Under the pieces are notes generated by a model. It was given only the letters and a program-made list of their open reading frames with translations, had not been told where the DNA came from and searched no databases. From positions 139,911-203,910 of the forward strand of contig WTPW01001106.1 of assembly GCA_009809945.1 (NCBI GenBank): 64,000 nt of DNA. Reading direction: 5' to 3'. The stretch is from Gigaspora margarita. Lineage: Eukaryota; Glomeromycota; Glomeromycetes; Diversisporales; Gigasporaceae. This document shows, in pieces, positions 47,838 to 61,139 of this stretch; positions within the stretch are counted from its first letter, which is position 1; every line of letters begins with the position of its first letter. Both the position numbers and the translations under genes were made by a program.

Positions 47838-48388
47838 CTGTATATTCCTGAAAATAAGCTACTCCAAAAATAAGCTACTCCCTGTTTAAATCCAAAAACG
47901 TAAAAACCTCTTTCATCCAAAAATAAGCTACTCCATGATCAATGATAGTTGCTATATAGTAAAGGCTAAATTTTTTATCATGCTAATTATTCATAATCGC
48001 TTAAGTAAACTTAATCAGATGATCAAAATGCATATACTCTAAAATTTTTATGCAAATCAGAGAACTTTTTATTATTTGAGTTTTAATTTTTACGTTTGAC
48101 GGAAAAATTAAATATTTTTTAAAAAATATATACAACAAACGTAAAAATTAAAACTCAAAAATAAAATTTCTCCGATTTGCATAAAAATTTTGGAATATAT
48201 GTATTTTGATCTTCTTAATAAGTTTATTTAAGCGATTTTGATCAATTTACATAGTAAAATTTGGACTTTACTATATAACGACTATTTACAATCGCTAAAA
48301 ATCTTTTTCACCCAAAAATAAGCTACCCCCCCTGTTTTTTTACTTAAAATCACCCAAAAAATAGTAGCTTATTTTTGGAAATATACGG
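47838..48388. mobile_element. Mariner-like MITE, TA duplication
   Basis: CTGTATATTCCTGAAAATAA and complement CCGTATATTTCCAAAAATAA flanked by TA. Core palindrome at 47,945-48,290. Confidence 0.82.
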
Positions 48389-48476
48389 TATAACAGTTAA
48401 TTATTTTATACTGATCAAAAAATAATATTATATATTAATTAATTGGTTAAAATTGATATATATCTATAGGTTTAAG

Positions 48477-48833
48477 CAGGGTTGTGAATAGATATAGTCT
48501 AATCAAAAATTCAATTGTCTAATTGCCGAATGGTCTAATTGCCTAATGGTCTAATTGTCTAATGTCTGTTCAATTTGGTTGAGAATAGACAATGTCTATT
48601 TAAATAAAATTTTAATTAGATAATATGTCTATTCATAAATTAACTTGTCTATTGGTCTACTAGTTTAATTTAGTACTTATATTAGCCAAATTATAATTTT
48701 TGAAATTAACCAATCAGATTACTTTAAACTATATTTTATTTGTCTATTGTCTAATGGCTTTTATTAGATATCATTAGACCATTAAACTGTCTATTGAGTC
48801 TATTGGCTTGTCTATTGTCTATTCACAACCCTG
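48477..48833. mobile_element. hAT MITE with CAGGGTTGTGAATAG ends, perfect 8-bp TSD
   Basis: TSD ggtttaag at 48,469-48,476 and 48,834-48,841. The interior is made of TGTCTATTG/TCTAAT(T/G)G repeats in both orientations. Confidence 0.9.
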
Positions 48834-49655
48834 GGTTTAAGAATTCTGTGCACCTGTATGGTTATGCATCACCGTAATCAACTAATCAAAACTGATTACA
48901 TGAACATGTGATCAATCATTTGTAACTAGCCAATCAGCATCAATTGAAATTTTATAAAATAATTTTAAGAATTTTAAAACTTAAAATTTTTTATTAAAAA
49001 AAAAAAAAAAAAAAATGCACTACAACTAAAAAAAAAACTATACAAAAGATGAACACCTGCACCTTAACACGAACCTGAACTCTAACCCTAATTCTAAAGT
49101 AACTAAAAAATGTTAGTACTAAAGCAATGGCTAAATGCAAAAAAAACAACTACCGGTATATATAGTGCAATGTACAACACCAAAAAATGATGATATACAG
49201 TACACTCGAAGTAGCCAAAAAACAATGATACACAGTATCAAAAAAACAACTATATCATCAAATGACACAAATACAAATGATGGTATCACAATACAAAATA
49301 AGAAGCTGGTTAATACACTATATATATATATAAACAAACAAAAAAAAACAAAAAAAACTTATCAAGAATAATCCTATATCTAGGCAAAACCTACAAAAAA
49401 AAAATTTAGCAAACACAAATAAAAACCAAAAAAAAAACTACTTATTGTACAAGCAAGATAACCTGCTCAAATACTAAAAAAACAAGCAAGACCACCCTGC
49501 ATAAACACTATAGAAACAAAAAGACCACCTTGTATGAACACCAGAGAAATGACAAGACCACCTGTATGAATGCCAAAAACACAAAAAAAACAAACAAGAC
49601 CACCTACAAGAATGTCAAAAAACCAGACAATAACATCTCAGAAATACCCGTAAAG

Positions 49656-49810
49656 CTATTTCAATATACTAGCTAGCAACAACACCAACAACGATACAAT
49701 TACAACACCAACGATAATACCAACTATGACACTAGCAATGACACCAACTAGCAACAATGCACCAATAGCAGTACCAATAATGACACCAACTATAGCAATA
49801 AAAAAAAAGG
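49656..49810. repeat. Minisatellite of (A/T)GACACCAAC-type units
   Basis: Imperfect 12-18 bp units. The minus-strand frame reads as valine/isoleucine/glycine repeats (GVIIGTAIGALLLVGVIASV), like the blocks at 400-480 and 57,400-57,480. Not a credible protein gene. Confidence 0.6.
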
Positions 49811-49914
49811 TTAGTAAGCAAAGACAAAAAAAAACAAACAAATAAAAAAAATAATAATTATCAATGATGATCATTATTTTTATATGATACACGTGGGGAT
49901 GCACAACTGTACAA

Positions 49915-52900
49915 ATGCATAAAAAACATTTTCTCTATATCTATAATCAATATATAACATTTTCATATAAATCGCTATGTATCTATAAATCAATTATAAT
50001 TGTAATTATTTGGATCAATATATAGTGATTAACAGATCTTTAATGATCACATAGTCTAGATATTTTTTTGTGACTACTATTTAACTTTATATATTATGAT
50101 CCATCAGAAAATTTATATGTGCAAAATATTTTGAAAGATCTTGTGCATTACAAGATAAGAAAATATATTTCAAAATATTTTAGATCTAATATTTTTGAAA
50201 TATTTCAAATTCTTTCAAAATATTTTAGAACTAGTAAACAAGCTGGATAAGTAGATCTGTAACTTGGATCATACCAAGAGCACGTTTGACTAATATTTTC
50301 AAAATGGTTTAAAATGTTTTGATAATTGTAGTACAAAATCAGATTAGATTTTTGTTTTTTTTTTGTTTATAATTTAGATCTTCTATCAATTTTATTTACA
50401 ATTTTTTTCTTTTATTTATTATTTTTTAATTTTTTTTATTTTATTTCTACAAAAAACACCAATTCTAACTTTTTGGCACTTTGCAAGAAATCCAATGACT
50501 TTTCAATACTTTGCGCAAACCAACTCAGCCTTCTAATACTTTGCAAAAACACACAACTGATTTTACTAAGCAATTTCTAAATTTCAAAGAATGCTTTTTT
50601 AAAAAAATAAAGATTTAGTTGGTGCTTCATTTATTTTTTGTTTGATGTTTTTTGTTTTTTTTATTTTTTTTTTATTTTTTTATTAATTTATTTTATTCTA
50701 GCACTTTGCAAGAAAAATAGTCTAGGTTTTTTCTATACTTTGCAAGCAAACTCAGATTTTTCTGGTACTTTGCAAGAATATATACAACTTAATTTTGGCA
50801 ATTTCTGTTACAAACTCTACTTTAGAGAAATGGAGATTTGGGGTTTTATTTTTTTTATTCAGTTTGCTTATATTCCATTTTTTTGTTTGTTTTCTTTTTA
50901 TTTATTTCTTTAATTTTTATTTTTTTTATTTATTTTGGTACTTTGCGAAAACCTTTGATGATTTCTAAATTGCAAAAACACAAACTTTTACTTCAGGAAA
51001 ATAGAGATTTGGGGCTTCATTTATTTTTTTATTTAGTTTGCTTACATTTTTGTTTTTTGTTTGTTTTTTTTTTTATTTATTTTTTTAATTTTATTTATTT
51101 TATTTATTCTTAACTTTCTTTAGAACTTTGCAAGAAAAAAATCTAACTTTTTTGGCACTTTACAAGAACACCAACTCTAACTTCTCTGGCACTTTGCAAG
51201 AAGTTGTGAATATAAGCAAATAACAAAAAAGAAATAATAGCTAACTGCGAAGTGAGAAAATAAGTATGTTGGGCTAGTATTTTTATGGAATTAGATGCAA
51301 TAAAGTGCGAAAATAGTTTAAAATATTACTATTTTTTATTTTTATTTTTTTGTTATTTTTTTGAGTTTATTTTTTTGTTGTTTTTTTATAATAATATTTT
51401 ATAAAATGTGTAATATTAATTAAAAATATATATTTAATTTAAAATAATGTATAATAATAAAAATACAGTCAAACCTCCATATAGTCACCCTCTATATAGT
51501 CACAAAACCAATATAATCACTTTTGTAAGTTTACCAACATTTTTACTATAATTTTCACCTCTATATAAGCACATTTGCATTATAATCACTATCACAATTT
51601 TTTATTTACCATCCATATAAACTACCCCTACATAATCACATTATTATTATAATATTTTGAATTAATTATTTTATTTTTATAAATATTTTGTAAGTTATTA
51701 ATTATTATTTTTTAACAAGTAAAAATTTTTAAATTTGTTTTTTTTTAATAATCGATTATCTTTTCTACATATAAACATTAAAATTATACTAAGTAAATCG
51801 ATAAAAATGCTCTAAGTAACCTTGTTTAGAAGATAAAATACATATATTCGGATGTTTTCAAATAATTTGAATAATATTTTATTATTGCACTTTTACAATT
51901 TACGTTTAGGCAAAAAAAATTAAAAAATTAAAAATTTTTTGACTTAATCGTAAATTATAAAANTGTATTAATAAGATTTTAACCAAATTATCTCAAAATT
52001 TCAGGGTATATGTAATTTTATATCCTAAATAACTTTACTTAGAACATTTTTATCGATTTAGTTTAGATAATTTTAATTTTTATATGTAGCTACGATATAC
52101 GATTATTTTAAAAAAAATTAAAAAAAAATTTTTTTAAAATAATCGTATATCGTAGCTACATATAAAAGTTAAAATTATCTAAAGTAAATCGATAAAAANG
52201 ATCTAAGTAAANTTGTTNAGGATATAAAATTACATATATACTGAAATTTTAAGATAATTTGGTTAAAATCTTATTAATACACTTTTATGATTTACTGTTA
52301 AGTTAAAAATTTTTTAATTTTTTTAATTTTTTTTGCCTAAGCGTAACTTTGTAAAAGTGTAATAATAAAATGTTATTCAAATTATCTCAAAATTTTATAT
52401 TATATGTAATTTTGTCTCCTGAACAATGTTACTTAGAAATTATTATCGATTTACTTAGTAAGATTTTAACTTTTATTTATAGCAATTATAATCGATTATT
52501 TAAAAAATAAAAATTTTTATTTATTAAAACTTCTATATAATCACAATTTTTTTTTATATGCAATTTTATTATAATTGTGATTATATAGAATTCCTCTATA
52601 TTAGTCACATCTCTATATAATCACCACTTTTTGTATCCTGAGGGTGTGACTATATGGAGGTTTGACTGTACATAAAAATAAAATTTTATATTAAATTGCA
52701 AAAACTTGCAAAAACTTGCAAAAACCTGTAAAGCATTTAAAAATTTGCAAAAAATATGATTATGTAAATATAATAATATTAATTGATATTATATCAGATA
52801 TATATTGATTAATGTCTATATTAAATATATCGATTACTATTACTATTGATAAAAATTAGCAAAAGTATTGGATATTAATATATATCTTACTTAGTTAATA

Positions 52901-52920
52901 ATCGATATATGGAGGTGAGT
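49915..52920 (+). mobile_element. CATCAGC-family element interrupted by a pogo-like MITE
   Basis: Left ATATAACGATT-like block, the GATCAGATTAGAT segment at ~50,335, ACTTTGCAAGAA motifs, and the right AATCGATATATGG block. Interrupted at 51,466-52,668. Confidence 0.6.
51466..52668. mobile_element. Pogo/Tigger-like non-autonomous element, TA duplication
   Basis: Ends CAGTCAAACCTCCATATAGT and complement, a signature of pogo/Tigger elements, flanked by TA (51,464-51,465 and 52,669-52,670). The interior holds two diverged copies of the palindromic core (51,740-52,110 and 52,110-52,500) and no transposase. Confidence 0.85.
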
Positions 52921-53195
52921 AGGGTTTTGCAATTTGATTTGATATTCAAATATTTGAATCAAATATTTGATCAAATTCAAATTTGACTACATTTGATTTG
53001 ATCAAATTCAAATATGGTCAAATTTGATTTGATTTGACAAATATTTGATTTGATTTGAAAATTACTATTAAAAATTCAAATCCAAATCAAATTCAAATTC
53101 AAATATTTGAATCAAATCAAATTCAAATCAGAGTCAATTTGATTTGATCAAATTCAAATTGGACCAATATTTGATTTGAATTTGAGGAACCCTAG
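52916..53195. repeat. Low-complexity palindrome of TTTGATT/AATCAAA
   Basis: Dense alternation of AAATTTGATTTGA and its complement, with GTAGGGTT and AACCCTAGG at the edges, suggesting a MITE that grew by internal repeat expansion. Confidence 0.6.
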
Positions 53196-53399
53196 GGGTG
53201 AGTCAGTAAAAAAGGAACAAATTATTTTTAGTAAAATTTTTTAATTTTTAAATTTAAATATCTTAACAACTATTTAATCAAATTTGCTAAAAATTTTTTT
53301 ATTTTAATCTTGAAATTATATAGAATTAAAATAAAAAAAAATTTATTAAATTTATTAAGATAGTTGTTAATTGATAATCTGGCTATTAACTGAAGAATG

Positions 53400-54115
53400 G
53401 CAAAATATAGTGTGCTTCCATCTAAATTTTTTTTTTATTAAATTAACAATACACGTCAACTAATTGAAAGTTGTAGAGCTCGTCAAGATGCATCTAACAG
53501 TGGTTAGATCATCCAAATTAGCTTAGTGAATAGTGAAATATTATCGAAAAATGATTGGCTGACTATATAAAATCCCATAATGCAGATTACATATGAAAAT
53601 CACTATAGGTGTAATATGGCATACTTTTATCTAAAATTTTTTCTTACTAAGTTAATGATATATGTCCACTAATTGAAAGTTGTAGAGCTCATCGAGACAC
53701 ATCTAATGGTGGTTAGATCATCCAAATTAGCCTAGTGGTGAAATATTATCAAAAAACGATTGGGTGGCTATATAAAATCTTTATGTAAACAATGTTTGTT
53801 TATATAGAGATTTTATATAGTCAGCCAATCATTTTTCAATGATATCTCGCCATCCACTAGGCCAATTTGGATATCTAACTACTGTTAGATATGTCTTGAT
53901 GAGCTCTACAACTTTCAATTAGTGGACATGTATTGTTAACTTAGTAAGAAAAAAATTTTAAATGGAAGTACGCTTCATTTTGCCTATAGTGATTTTCATA
54001 TGTAATCTGCGTTACTAGATTTTATAAAGTCATACAATCATTTTTCAGCGATATCTTGGCATCCACTAGGCCGATTTGGATGATCTAAACACTGTTAGAG
54101 GAGCGCTATTTATTA
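53400..54115. repeat. Array of inverted TAGAGCTC-family repeats
   Basis: Four copies of a ~170-bp unit (TTGAAAGTTGTAGAGCTC, GGTTAGATCATCCAAATTAG, GATTGGCT) in alternating orientation. Related copies lie at 46,740-46,960, 47,690-47,760, 61,650-61,740 and 61,900-62,470. Confidence 0.75.
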
Positions 54116-54140
54116 GCTGATTTTTTAGGGGGAATAGAGG

Positions 54141-55920
54141 CAGTATTGTTACCGGACATAGTCCGAGCAATATTTGGCGGACTTAGACAATTTCGAACAT
54201 TGTCCGATGTCCATGTCCGAATTATGTCTGAGTAAATAGATTGTCACCGGACATTGTTCGCGCAATATTTGTCAGACACAGACATATTCGGACACGGACA
54301 TTGTCTGATATCCGAGTTTGAAATTAAAAAAAAAATTTAAAATACTTCACACAACACTGCATACCTAATGATGCAGACATTTAAATCTTAGAGGTAACTA
54401 CCCTAGCAGAAATATTACAGCAATACGGCACATTTGCTATATATAAATATCGTAAATAGTGTAAATGCCGTGGTCGGAATACTTTATCACTATATATATA
54501 TATTAATATATAGTAAAGATGACTTGTATGTTTCTAGATATCTAGAACGAATCGCTTTACTTTTTTCTATTAATTTAGTTACACAACAAAATTACGTTGA
54601 AAATTTTTTTAATATTAATATTTAAATTTCTATCGTTAAGTTCAAAAAAAATTTTTAATATTAATTTTTATTTAGTGCTATATACAGTAGCTTGAATTTA
54701 CATAGTTAACCGAATACACCAATATTACATATTTGGGTTTTGGTTATGAACCCAAATTAAAAAAAAAGGTTTGGGCGCAACCCTAGTCCCAACACGACCT
54801 CTTCCCAACAAGATCTCCTACCCTAATATTATCTTCTGCCCCAACAAGACCTCCTGATCTCCCATCCCAACAATGTCTTCCCATTTCAAGATCTTCAACT
54901 TCAACCTCAACAGATTTCGACTCCAACAATACCTTCTGTCTACCTAGTACTTTTATCCCAACAAGATTTTTAGCCTCAACAATATTTTTCACCCAGCAAA
55001 GCTCCTCATCTCAACCGTACGAGGCTTCTTGGCTCGAGAAGGAATAAATCTTTTGATATTTCATAGCATTAAAAATGTAGGATATTTAGATCCAATATTT
55101 GAATATGCAATTAGTTTTAGAATTGTAAATACTGTATTAACAACTGAATATATAAATTTATCAAATATTTACCTCTTAATAAGATTCCTGTAGCTATTTT
55201 TTGATCCATGAAATAATTTAAGTGCAACAATTTAAATAACAGCATACACATAAGTGGTTATTGATTCGTACCTGGGTATCCTACAAATACTATATCAAAT
55301 GATTTTGAACCGTATTTGGTACAAATCAAGGTACTTATTCAATGACTTACGGTAATATTGCCTATGAATTAAGTTGTTTGTGAAGCAATTGTCTAAGAAA
55401 TGCATTAAGTGGCATTGCTCTCGACTATTTCACTTTCATTCCAAAAACCTATGAAAAAAATAATCTAACTATAATAAATAAATCTGCTAGCAGGTAGGGC
55501 GAAAAGTAAAAAAAAAGTATTTAATGTAAATTCAACTTATCTTCAATAAGGTTCTCAGGTTTCAATACGTATGTATACTATTTAATTAACCAGATTGCTT
55601 TACTCCTGCCGTTTAATTATTTTTAGCATGATATGTAACATATACTCTAGGTTGGAAGTACGGTATGCAACATAAGTTATGGTATGTGACACCAATCATG
55701 ACATACTATACCTATTACGGTCAGCAACATGATCTAAAGATAGTACAATCTTACGTCATAGCCGTAATGCCATATTTACTAATCACTAGTTAATTAAATT
55801 TTTGGGATAAACTATATAACTGTCTGAACTGTCCAATGGACATGAATAGCTTTGTCTGAGTCCGGTCCAAGTCTGGTCCGGTCCGGTCCGAGTCCGGGTC
55901 TGGTCCGAATGACAACACTG
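54141..55920. mobile_element. hAT-like non-autonomous element with GGAC-rich ends
   Basis: CAGTATTGTTACCGGAC at the left and complement CAGTGTTGTCATTCGGACC at the right. Subterminal repeats of GTCCG. Flanks match only partly (aatagagg/ggtggagg). Contains a CCCAACAAGA minisatellite (54,780-55,020). The frames at 54,434-54,992 are not convincing genes. Confidence 0.6.
54780..55020. repeat. Minisatellite, CCCAACA(A/C)GA units
   Basis: Roughly 30-36 bp degenerate units (CCAACAAGATCT, CTCCTGCC). On the minus strand they read as VGxKDL-type peptide repeats (54,992-54,783). Confidence 0.6.
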
Positions 55921-56319
55921 GGTGGAGGTAGAGCAATTATCAGGTCCTATATATAAAATAATCAGGGTTGGCACGGACCAGTCAATGGTCAAGCTTGACC
56001 AGACTAGTTTGACCAATTTGACTAGTTGGTCAAAGGGTTCATTGTTAGTCAAATTGGTCAAAGGGTATTTAAATATATATAGTACATATGCTCCGATTTT
56101 TGGAATGCATGCAGATCAGTGACGCACCCCAAAATTTACCTGTTATACAACAGGGTGCATCAATTAGTTGACATTTAATCCTAGCCAATCATGAGTAGCA
56201 CAGGTCTGTCCTAATAGCTGTTCTAATTTGTTTAGTACGTCAGGGACATCAAGTGTAACCCGGGTTACACTTGACGCACTAAAGTAAAATATAGACAAAA
56301 AAACCTGTGCATATTAAGT

Positions 56320-56600
56320 ATTAGTGTTACTTTTTTTTTTACGATCTCTTTTGTACCTTTCCTTCTTTTCTTGTCGTTCTTTGGCATCGTCATTTTTCGG
56401 TGGCATCACTCTTTGGTGTCATCGTTCATTAGTATCGTCGCTCTTTGGTGTTGTCGCTCATTGGTGTCGTTGTTCTTCGGTGTCGTCATTCTCGATGTCG
56501 TCATGTTCAGTATCTTCATTTCAGTGCCTTCGTTTGTAGGTGCTTCATTCGTTTGGGGTCATTATATTTGGTGTCATTGTGTTATAGTTTGAAGCCACTA
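56320..56600. repeat. GGTGTCGTC minisatellite
   Basis: Degenerate 15-17 bp units (TTCTTTGGTGTCGTCG, TCATTGGTGTCGTTG). All three plus-strand frames stay open only because of the repeat. Confidence 0.7.
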
Positions 56601-56619
56601 TGTGCTAAAGACGTCGCTT

Positions 56620-58671
56620 CATCTCCAAATTTTATATATAGATATTAATCGATATATATCACTTAATCGTTATATATCGATTATAAAATATCGTTATATA
56701 TCGATTAATTGGATAAAAATCGATATATATCTATAATCGATATATATCATTTTTTATATTAAATCGTTATATATCTATAAATCGATTATAATCGAAATTA
56801 TTTGAAACGATATATAACGATTAACAGATCTTTAACGATTACATAATGTTTTGACCGTCCCTGGGTAAAANNNNNNNNNNNNNNNNNNNNNNNNNNNNNN
56901 NNNNNNNNNNNNNNNNNNNNNNNNNNNNNNNNNNNNNNNNNNNNNNNNNNNNNNNNNNNNNNNNNNNNNNNNNNNNNNNNNNNNNNNNNNNNNNNNNNNN
57001 NNNNNNNNNNNNNNNNNNNNNNNNTAATATTTCGAATATATTCGAAATATTTTAGGACTGGGCTAGATCTGTAGATCTGTATCCTAAATCATACCAAGAA
57101 CACGTTTAATTAATATTTTCAAAATGTTTCGATTTGTTTCGAAATATTTCGATGATTGTAGTACAAGATTAGATTAGATCTTTGTTTATTTTTTTTGTTT
57201 ATAATTTAGATCTTCTATCACTTTTACATTGTTTTTTCGTTTTCGCTTTGTTTTTTTTTGCTACGTTTCGTTTCGTTTAGTATCATTTTTTTCTTTTATT
57301 TATTATTATTTTTTAATTTTTTTTATTTTAATTCTACAAAAAAAACACTTTTTGGCATGAAATATAGAGACTTTCTGACACTTTGCGCAAGGCAACGCAT
57401 TGGTGTTGTCCTAGTTGGTGTCATCGCTGGTGTTGTAGTTGATGTCGTCATTGGTGTTGTTGTTGGAATTGTCACTAGCTTGTGTCGTTGGTGTTCTTGT
57501 GGAATAGCTTTACGTGCCTCTTGGTATTCTTGTAGATGGTATTGCATAGATTTTTAGTGTTCTTGTAGGTAGTCCATTTGTTTTTTTTTCTTGCGTTCAT
57601 ATGGGGTGGTCTTGTTCGTTTCTCTTGCATTTGTATAGGGTGGTCTTGCTCGTTATCTTGCGTTCGTACGGGGTCATATGGATAATTTTTCTTGTTCCTC
57701 TTGTGTTTGTACAGGTGGTATAATACTAACACTTCCGAGAATAGTTTTTATTTTTTTTACTTACTATTTTTTAGAAAGTAGCGAATATAAGCGAATATAA
57801 GCGAATAGAAGCGAATATGAGCGAATAGAAGCAAATATAATGGAGATTTGGGGTTTTATTTTTATTTTTATTCAGTTTGCTTATATTCCGTTGTTTTCTT
57901 TTTACTTATTTCTTTAATTTTTATTTTTTTATTATTCCAGTACATTGCAAAAACCTTCAACAATTACTAAATTATAAGAAACGAACTCTTACTTTAGAAA
58001 AATAGAGATTTGGAGCTTTGTTTTTTTTTTATTTAGTTTGCTTATGTTTTTGTTTTTGTTTGTTTTTCTTTTTTTTACTTATTTTTTTAATTTTATTTTA
58101 TTTATTCCTGACTTTTTCGAAACTTTGCAAGAAAACGATCTGACTTTTCTGATACTTGCAAGAACAACAACTCTAACTTCTCTGACACTTTGCAAGAAGT
58201 AGTGAATATAAGCGATGAAGTGCGAAAGTAGTTAAAAATTATTACTATTTTTTCAGGTTTGTTTTTTTTTGTTATTTTTTTTCGGAGGGTTTTTTTTTGG
58301 TTTTTCATTTTTTTTTTATAATAATATATAATAAAAATATGTAATATAATATAATATTTAATAAAATATATTTAATTTAAAATATAATGTATAATAATAA
58401 TAATAAATAAAAAAAATATAAAATTTTACATTAAAATGCGAAACCTTGTGAAAATATGCGAAAACCTGTAAAACATTTAAAAATAAGCATAAAGTATAAT
58501 AGTATTGATTAGAATTATTATTCGTGATTTTTAATCTGATTACTATCAATTATTACCGATTATTATCGATTACTAACTTAATCGATAGTCCTCGTCAGGG
58601 GGGATTTTAATTGATTACTAACCAATAACCGATAAACATCGATAGTAATCCCCTTACAAATTTTGGTGATG
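56620..58671 (+). mobile_element. CATCAGC-family element, TT duplication
   Basis: Ends CATCTCCAAATTTTATATATA and ...AAATTTTGGTGATG, TT on both sides (56,618-56,619, 58,672-58,673). Contains the gap at 56,871-57,024, the GTTGGTGTC block (57,400-57,480) and ACTTTGCAAGAA motifs. Confidence 0.8.
56871..57024. other. Sequence gap (N)
   Basis: Gap between ...CCCTGGGTAAAA and TAATATTTCG. The gap at 27,280-27,497 has the same flanks. Confidence 0.99.
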
Positions 58672-58829
58672 TTGTGAATTGTCGTATGTTGGTTCAGTTT
58701 GTCAATATTTCTGTTGTCGTCGCTGGTTACTAACAATTTTTTTTTATCCAGATTGTTGGTTTGTCACCGCCTGGTTGTGTTTTCGTTCATTTTCTTCAAA
58801 TTTGTCCTCGTATTGGTTCGGCTAAAGCA

Positions 58830-58980
58830 ATAGATTAGGGTTAGTAGTAGCGCGGGATTGGGATTATGTTAGCATAGAATTAGTGTAAGATCTAGAGGGG
58901 TTTGGGTTAGGGTAGCGCAGGATTAGTGTAGAGTAGCGCAGGATTAATATAAGAGGGGTCAGGTTAGTATTGGACGAAAG
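58830..58980. repeat. Degenerate GGATTAGTGTAGAGTAGCGCA repeats
   Basis: Loose 20-30 bp units with GTAGCGC(A/G)GGATT. No coding evidence. Confidence 0.55.
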
Positions 58981-59016
58981 AGTAAATTCATATATTTTAG
59001 ATATTGATAAATATAT

Positions 59017-59117
59017 ATTTTATAATAAATAAAAGTTTTATTAGTTGTTATATATTTTATAATAAATAAAAGTTTTATTAGTTGTTATATATTTTATAAT
59101 AAATAAAAGTTTTATTA
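59017..59117. repeat. Three tandem copies of a 35-bp unit
   Basis: Unit TATATTTTATAATAAATAAA followed by AGTTTTATTAGTTGT, near-perfect. Confidence 0.85.
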
Positions 59118-59440
59118 AATAATATTATAAAGTTGTATTAAAATATATTAATATTTATATTACGTGATATATTACTATAAATAAATTTATTTTAAATATT
59201 TTGTACAGTACGAATTATATATTTTTTTTTTATTTTTCACTTTCGATCTCATTTATTTATTATCTTCAATTATTTATATATTTATTTTTTATTTTTATTC
59301 GATTTGGCATTACTAAATTAATGTGGATAAAAAATAATATCGCATAAATGTAGACGAAATTTTATGATGTGNGAATGGCGACAAATAAATAAATTATGGA
59401 CATAAGTGAAAAATTACTGGAAAGTATATGTTAGTTATAC

Positions 59441-59580
59441 TTATTCAGTAAGTTTTCGCTTATGTTTAATTATCCAATTTTTCTTACCTTCTCTTAACTT
59501 GCTAATAGAATTTTCATGTAAATCACAATACTTGGAAATTGCTTGCTCTTCCACACGGAATTTCTTCTTTTCTTTTCCAC
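59441..59580 (-). pseudogene. Possible exon, unrecognised
   Basis: About 45 codons end in TAA, including KKFRVEEQAISKYCDL, ENSISKLREGKKNW and IKHKRKLTE. The spacing of hydrophobic and charged residues is like a helix-turn-helix DNA-binding segment of a transposase, but no family can be named. It sits within the hAT-like element at 55,963-60,508 and could be its last coding trace. Confidence 0.3.
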
Positions 59581-59897
59581 CTCACTTTTTTGGGCTTTTT
59601 GGCTAATTGGAAAATTGCCGAGAGGTATTTTTTTTTACCCAAGATATATATGATACAATAATCACTAACTGTTAATATCTTTAAAACTATATTAAATGTA
59701 AACATTTGACCTGATAAACCTTTTGAAGCAACTCAAAGCATGAAAGTCTATATTAAATAACTTATTTAAATACTTAGGTTAATAAATATCATAAACCAAA
59801 AAATTAGCACGAATAAAATGAAATAGTAATATTTATAAACTCGAATACTTAAAGATTCCAAATTGGTGGATGCAGGCTTTGTATACACCATTTACGT

Positions 59898-60010
59898 TAG
59901 AGTTGCCTGCCGTAATTGTTTTTAACAAGTTGTAATATTACAACCTATATGTCGTAATATTGCAACCTATATGTTGTAAAGGTTGTAATTAATTACGGCA
60001 GGCAACTCTA
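59898..60010. mobile_element. 113-bp hAT MITE, perfect 8-bp TSD
   Basis: Ends TAGAGTTGCCTGCCGTAATT and complement, flanked by atttacgt (59,890-59,897 and 60,011-60,018). Confidence 0.92.
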
Positions 60011-60533
60011 ATTTACGTACTACTTATTCACATCGTTATACCTTTTCAATTATTCCATTTCGTGTACAACTATTTATAAAATAAAGTAATAATTAGTACC
60101 TTATGTAGAACATTAACCAACTTTTTTTCACATTTACTTGAGTAAATCCCAAAAAGAGCAAATTGGTTTTGAGGATGGGCAATTGGTTTGACGGGTTTAT
60201 ACATATAAAATTTTTGTTTTAAAAATTTGAATTAAAGTAATTTGGGGTCAGCTGATAAATAATTTAGGGTAAAAAATGATCAGCTGATTAATANTTTGNG
60301 GTGCAAAATAATCAATTTAGGATATCAAAAAAGGTCCAATTCCAAAAATCGGAGCATATGATATATATGCATATATATTTATATAGTATATATTAATTTG
60401 TATACATCTTTATTTATTAATAGACTAAGCCATTTGACCAATTTGACCAGACCATTCGACCAATTTGACTAGTGAATTTTTGGTCGACCATTGATTTGAC
60501 CAACCCTAAATATAATATATATAATATATATAA

Positions 60534-61107
60534 TAAGGTCTTAGCTGGGTCGGGTCTGATCCAGATTAGATAATATACAATGATCGCAAGTAGTCACTAC
60601 ATAGTAAAGTCCAAAAGTTACTATGTAAATCGATAAAATCTGCTTAAGTAAACTTGCTTAAAAGATCAAAATACATGTACTTTAAAATTTTTATCCAAAT
60701 TGGAGTAATTTTTATTATTTAACTTTTAATTTTTACGTTCGTCGAACATTTTTTTTAAAAAGATTCTAATTTTTTGTGTTGAACGTAAAAATTAAAAGTC
60801 AAATAATAAAAATTTCTCCGATTTGGATAAAAATTTCAGAGTATATGCAATTTGATCTTTCAAACAAGTTTACTTAAGCAATCTTTATCGATTTTCATAG
60901 TAATTTAGACTTTACTATATAGCAACTATTATCGACCCAGATTCAACTTGGATTGAGTTGGGTTGGGTCAGACCCAGGTCAGGTTTGATATGAGGCAGGT
61001 CAGACCCAGGTCGGGTTTGACATGAGGCAGGTCAGACCCGGGTCGGGTTTTGACCCAAGTGGGTCTGACTCGGGTCAGGACCCAATCCGACCCACTAAGA
61101 CCCCTAA
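60534..61107. mobile_element. Foldback MITE with GGTCTTAG...GGGTCGG ends
   Basis: TAAGGTCTTAGCTGGGTCGG pairs with complement TAGGGGTCTTAGTGGGTCGG. It contains a palindromic core (60,590-60,915) and a GACCCGGGTC-rich block near the right end. The flanking repeats are low-complexity, so the TSD is not informative. Confidence 0.72.
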
Positions 61108-61139
61108 TATATAATATATATATATATAATTTTTAAGAT

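Larger units (their letters stand above)
55963..60508. mobile_element. hAT-like element with ~150-bp inverted ends
   Basis: CAGGGTTGG then GACCA(G/T)TCAATGGTC, TTTGACCAATTTGAC and CATATGCTCCGATTTTTGGA are found inverted at both ends (55,963-56,110 and 60,350-60,508). TSD aaaataat/aatataat (7 of 8). The interior contains a CATCAGC-family insertion, a possible exon and an 113-bp MITE. No transposase was recognised. Confidence 0.75.
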
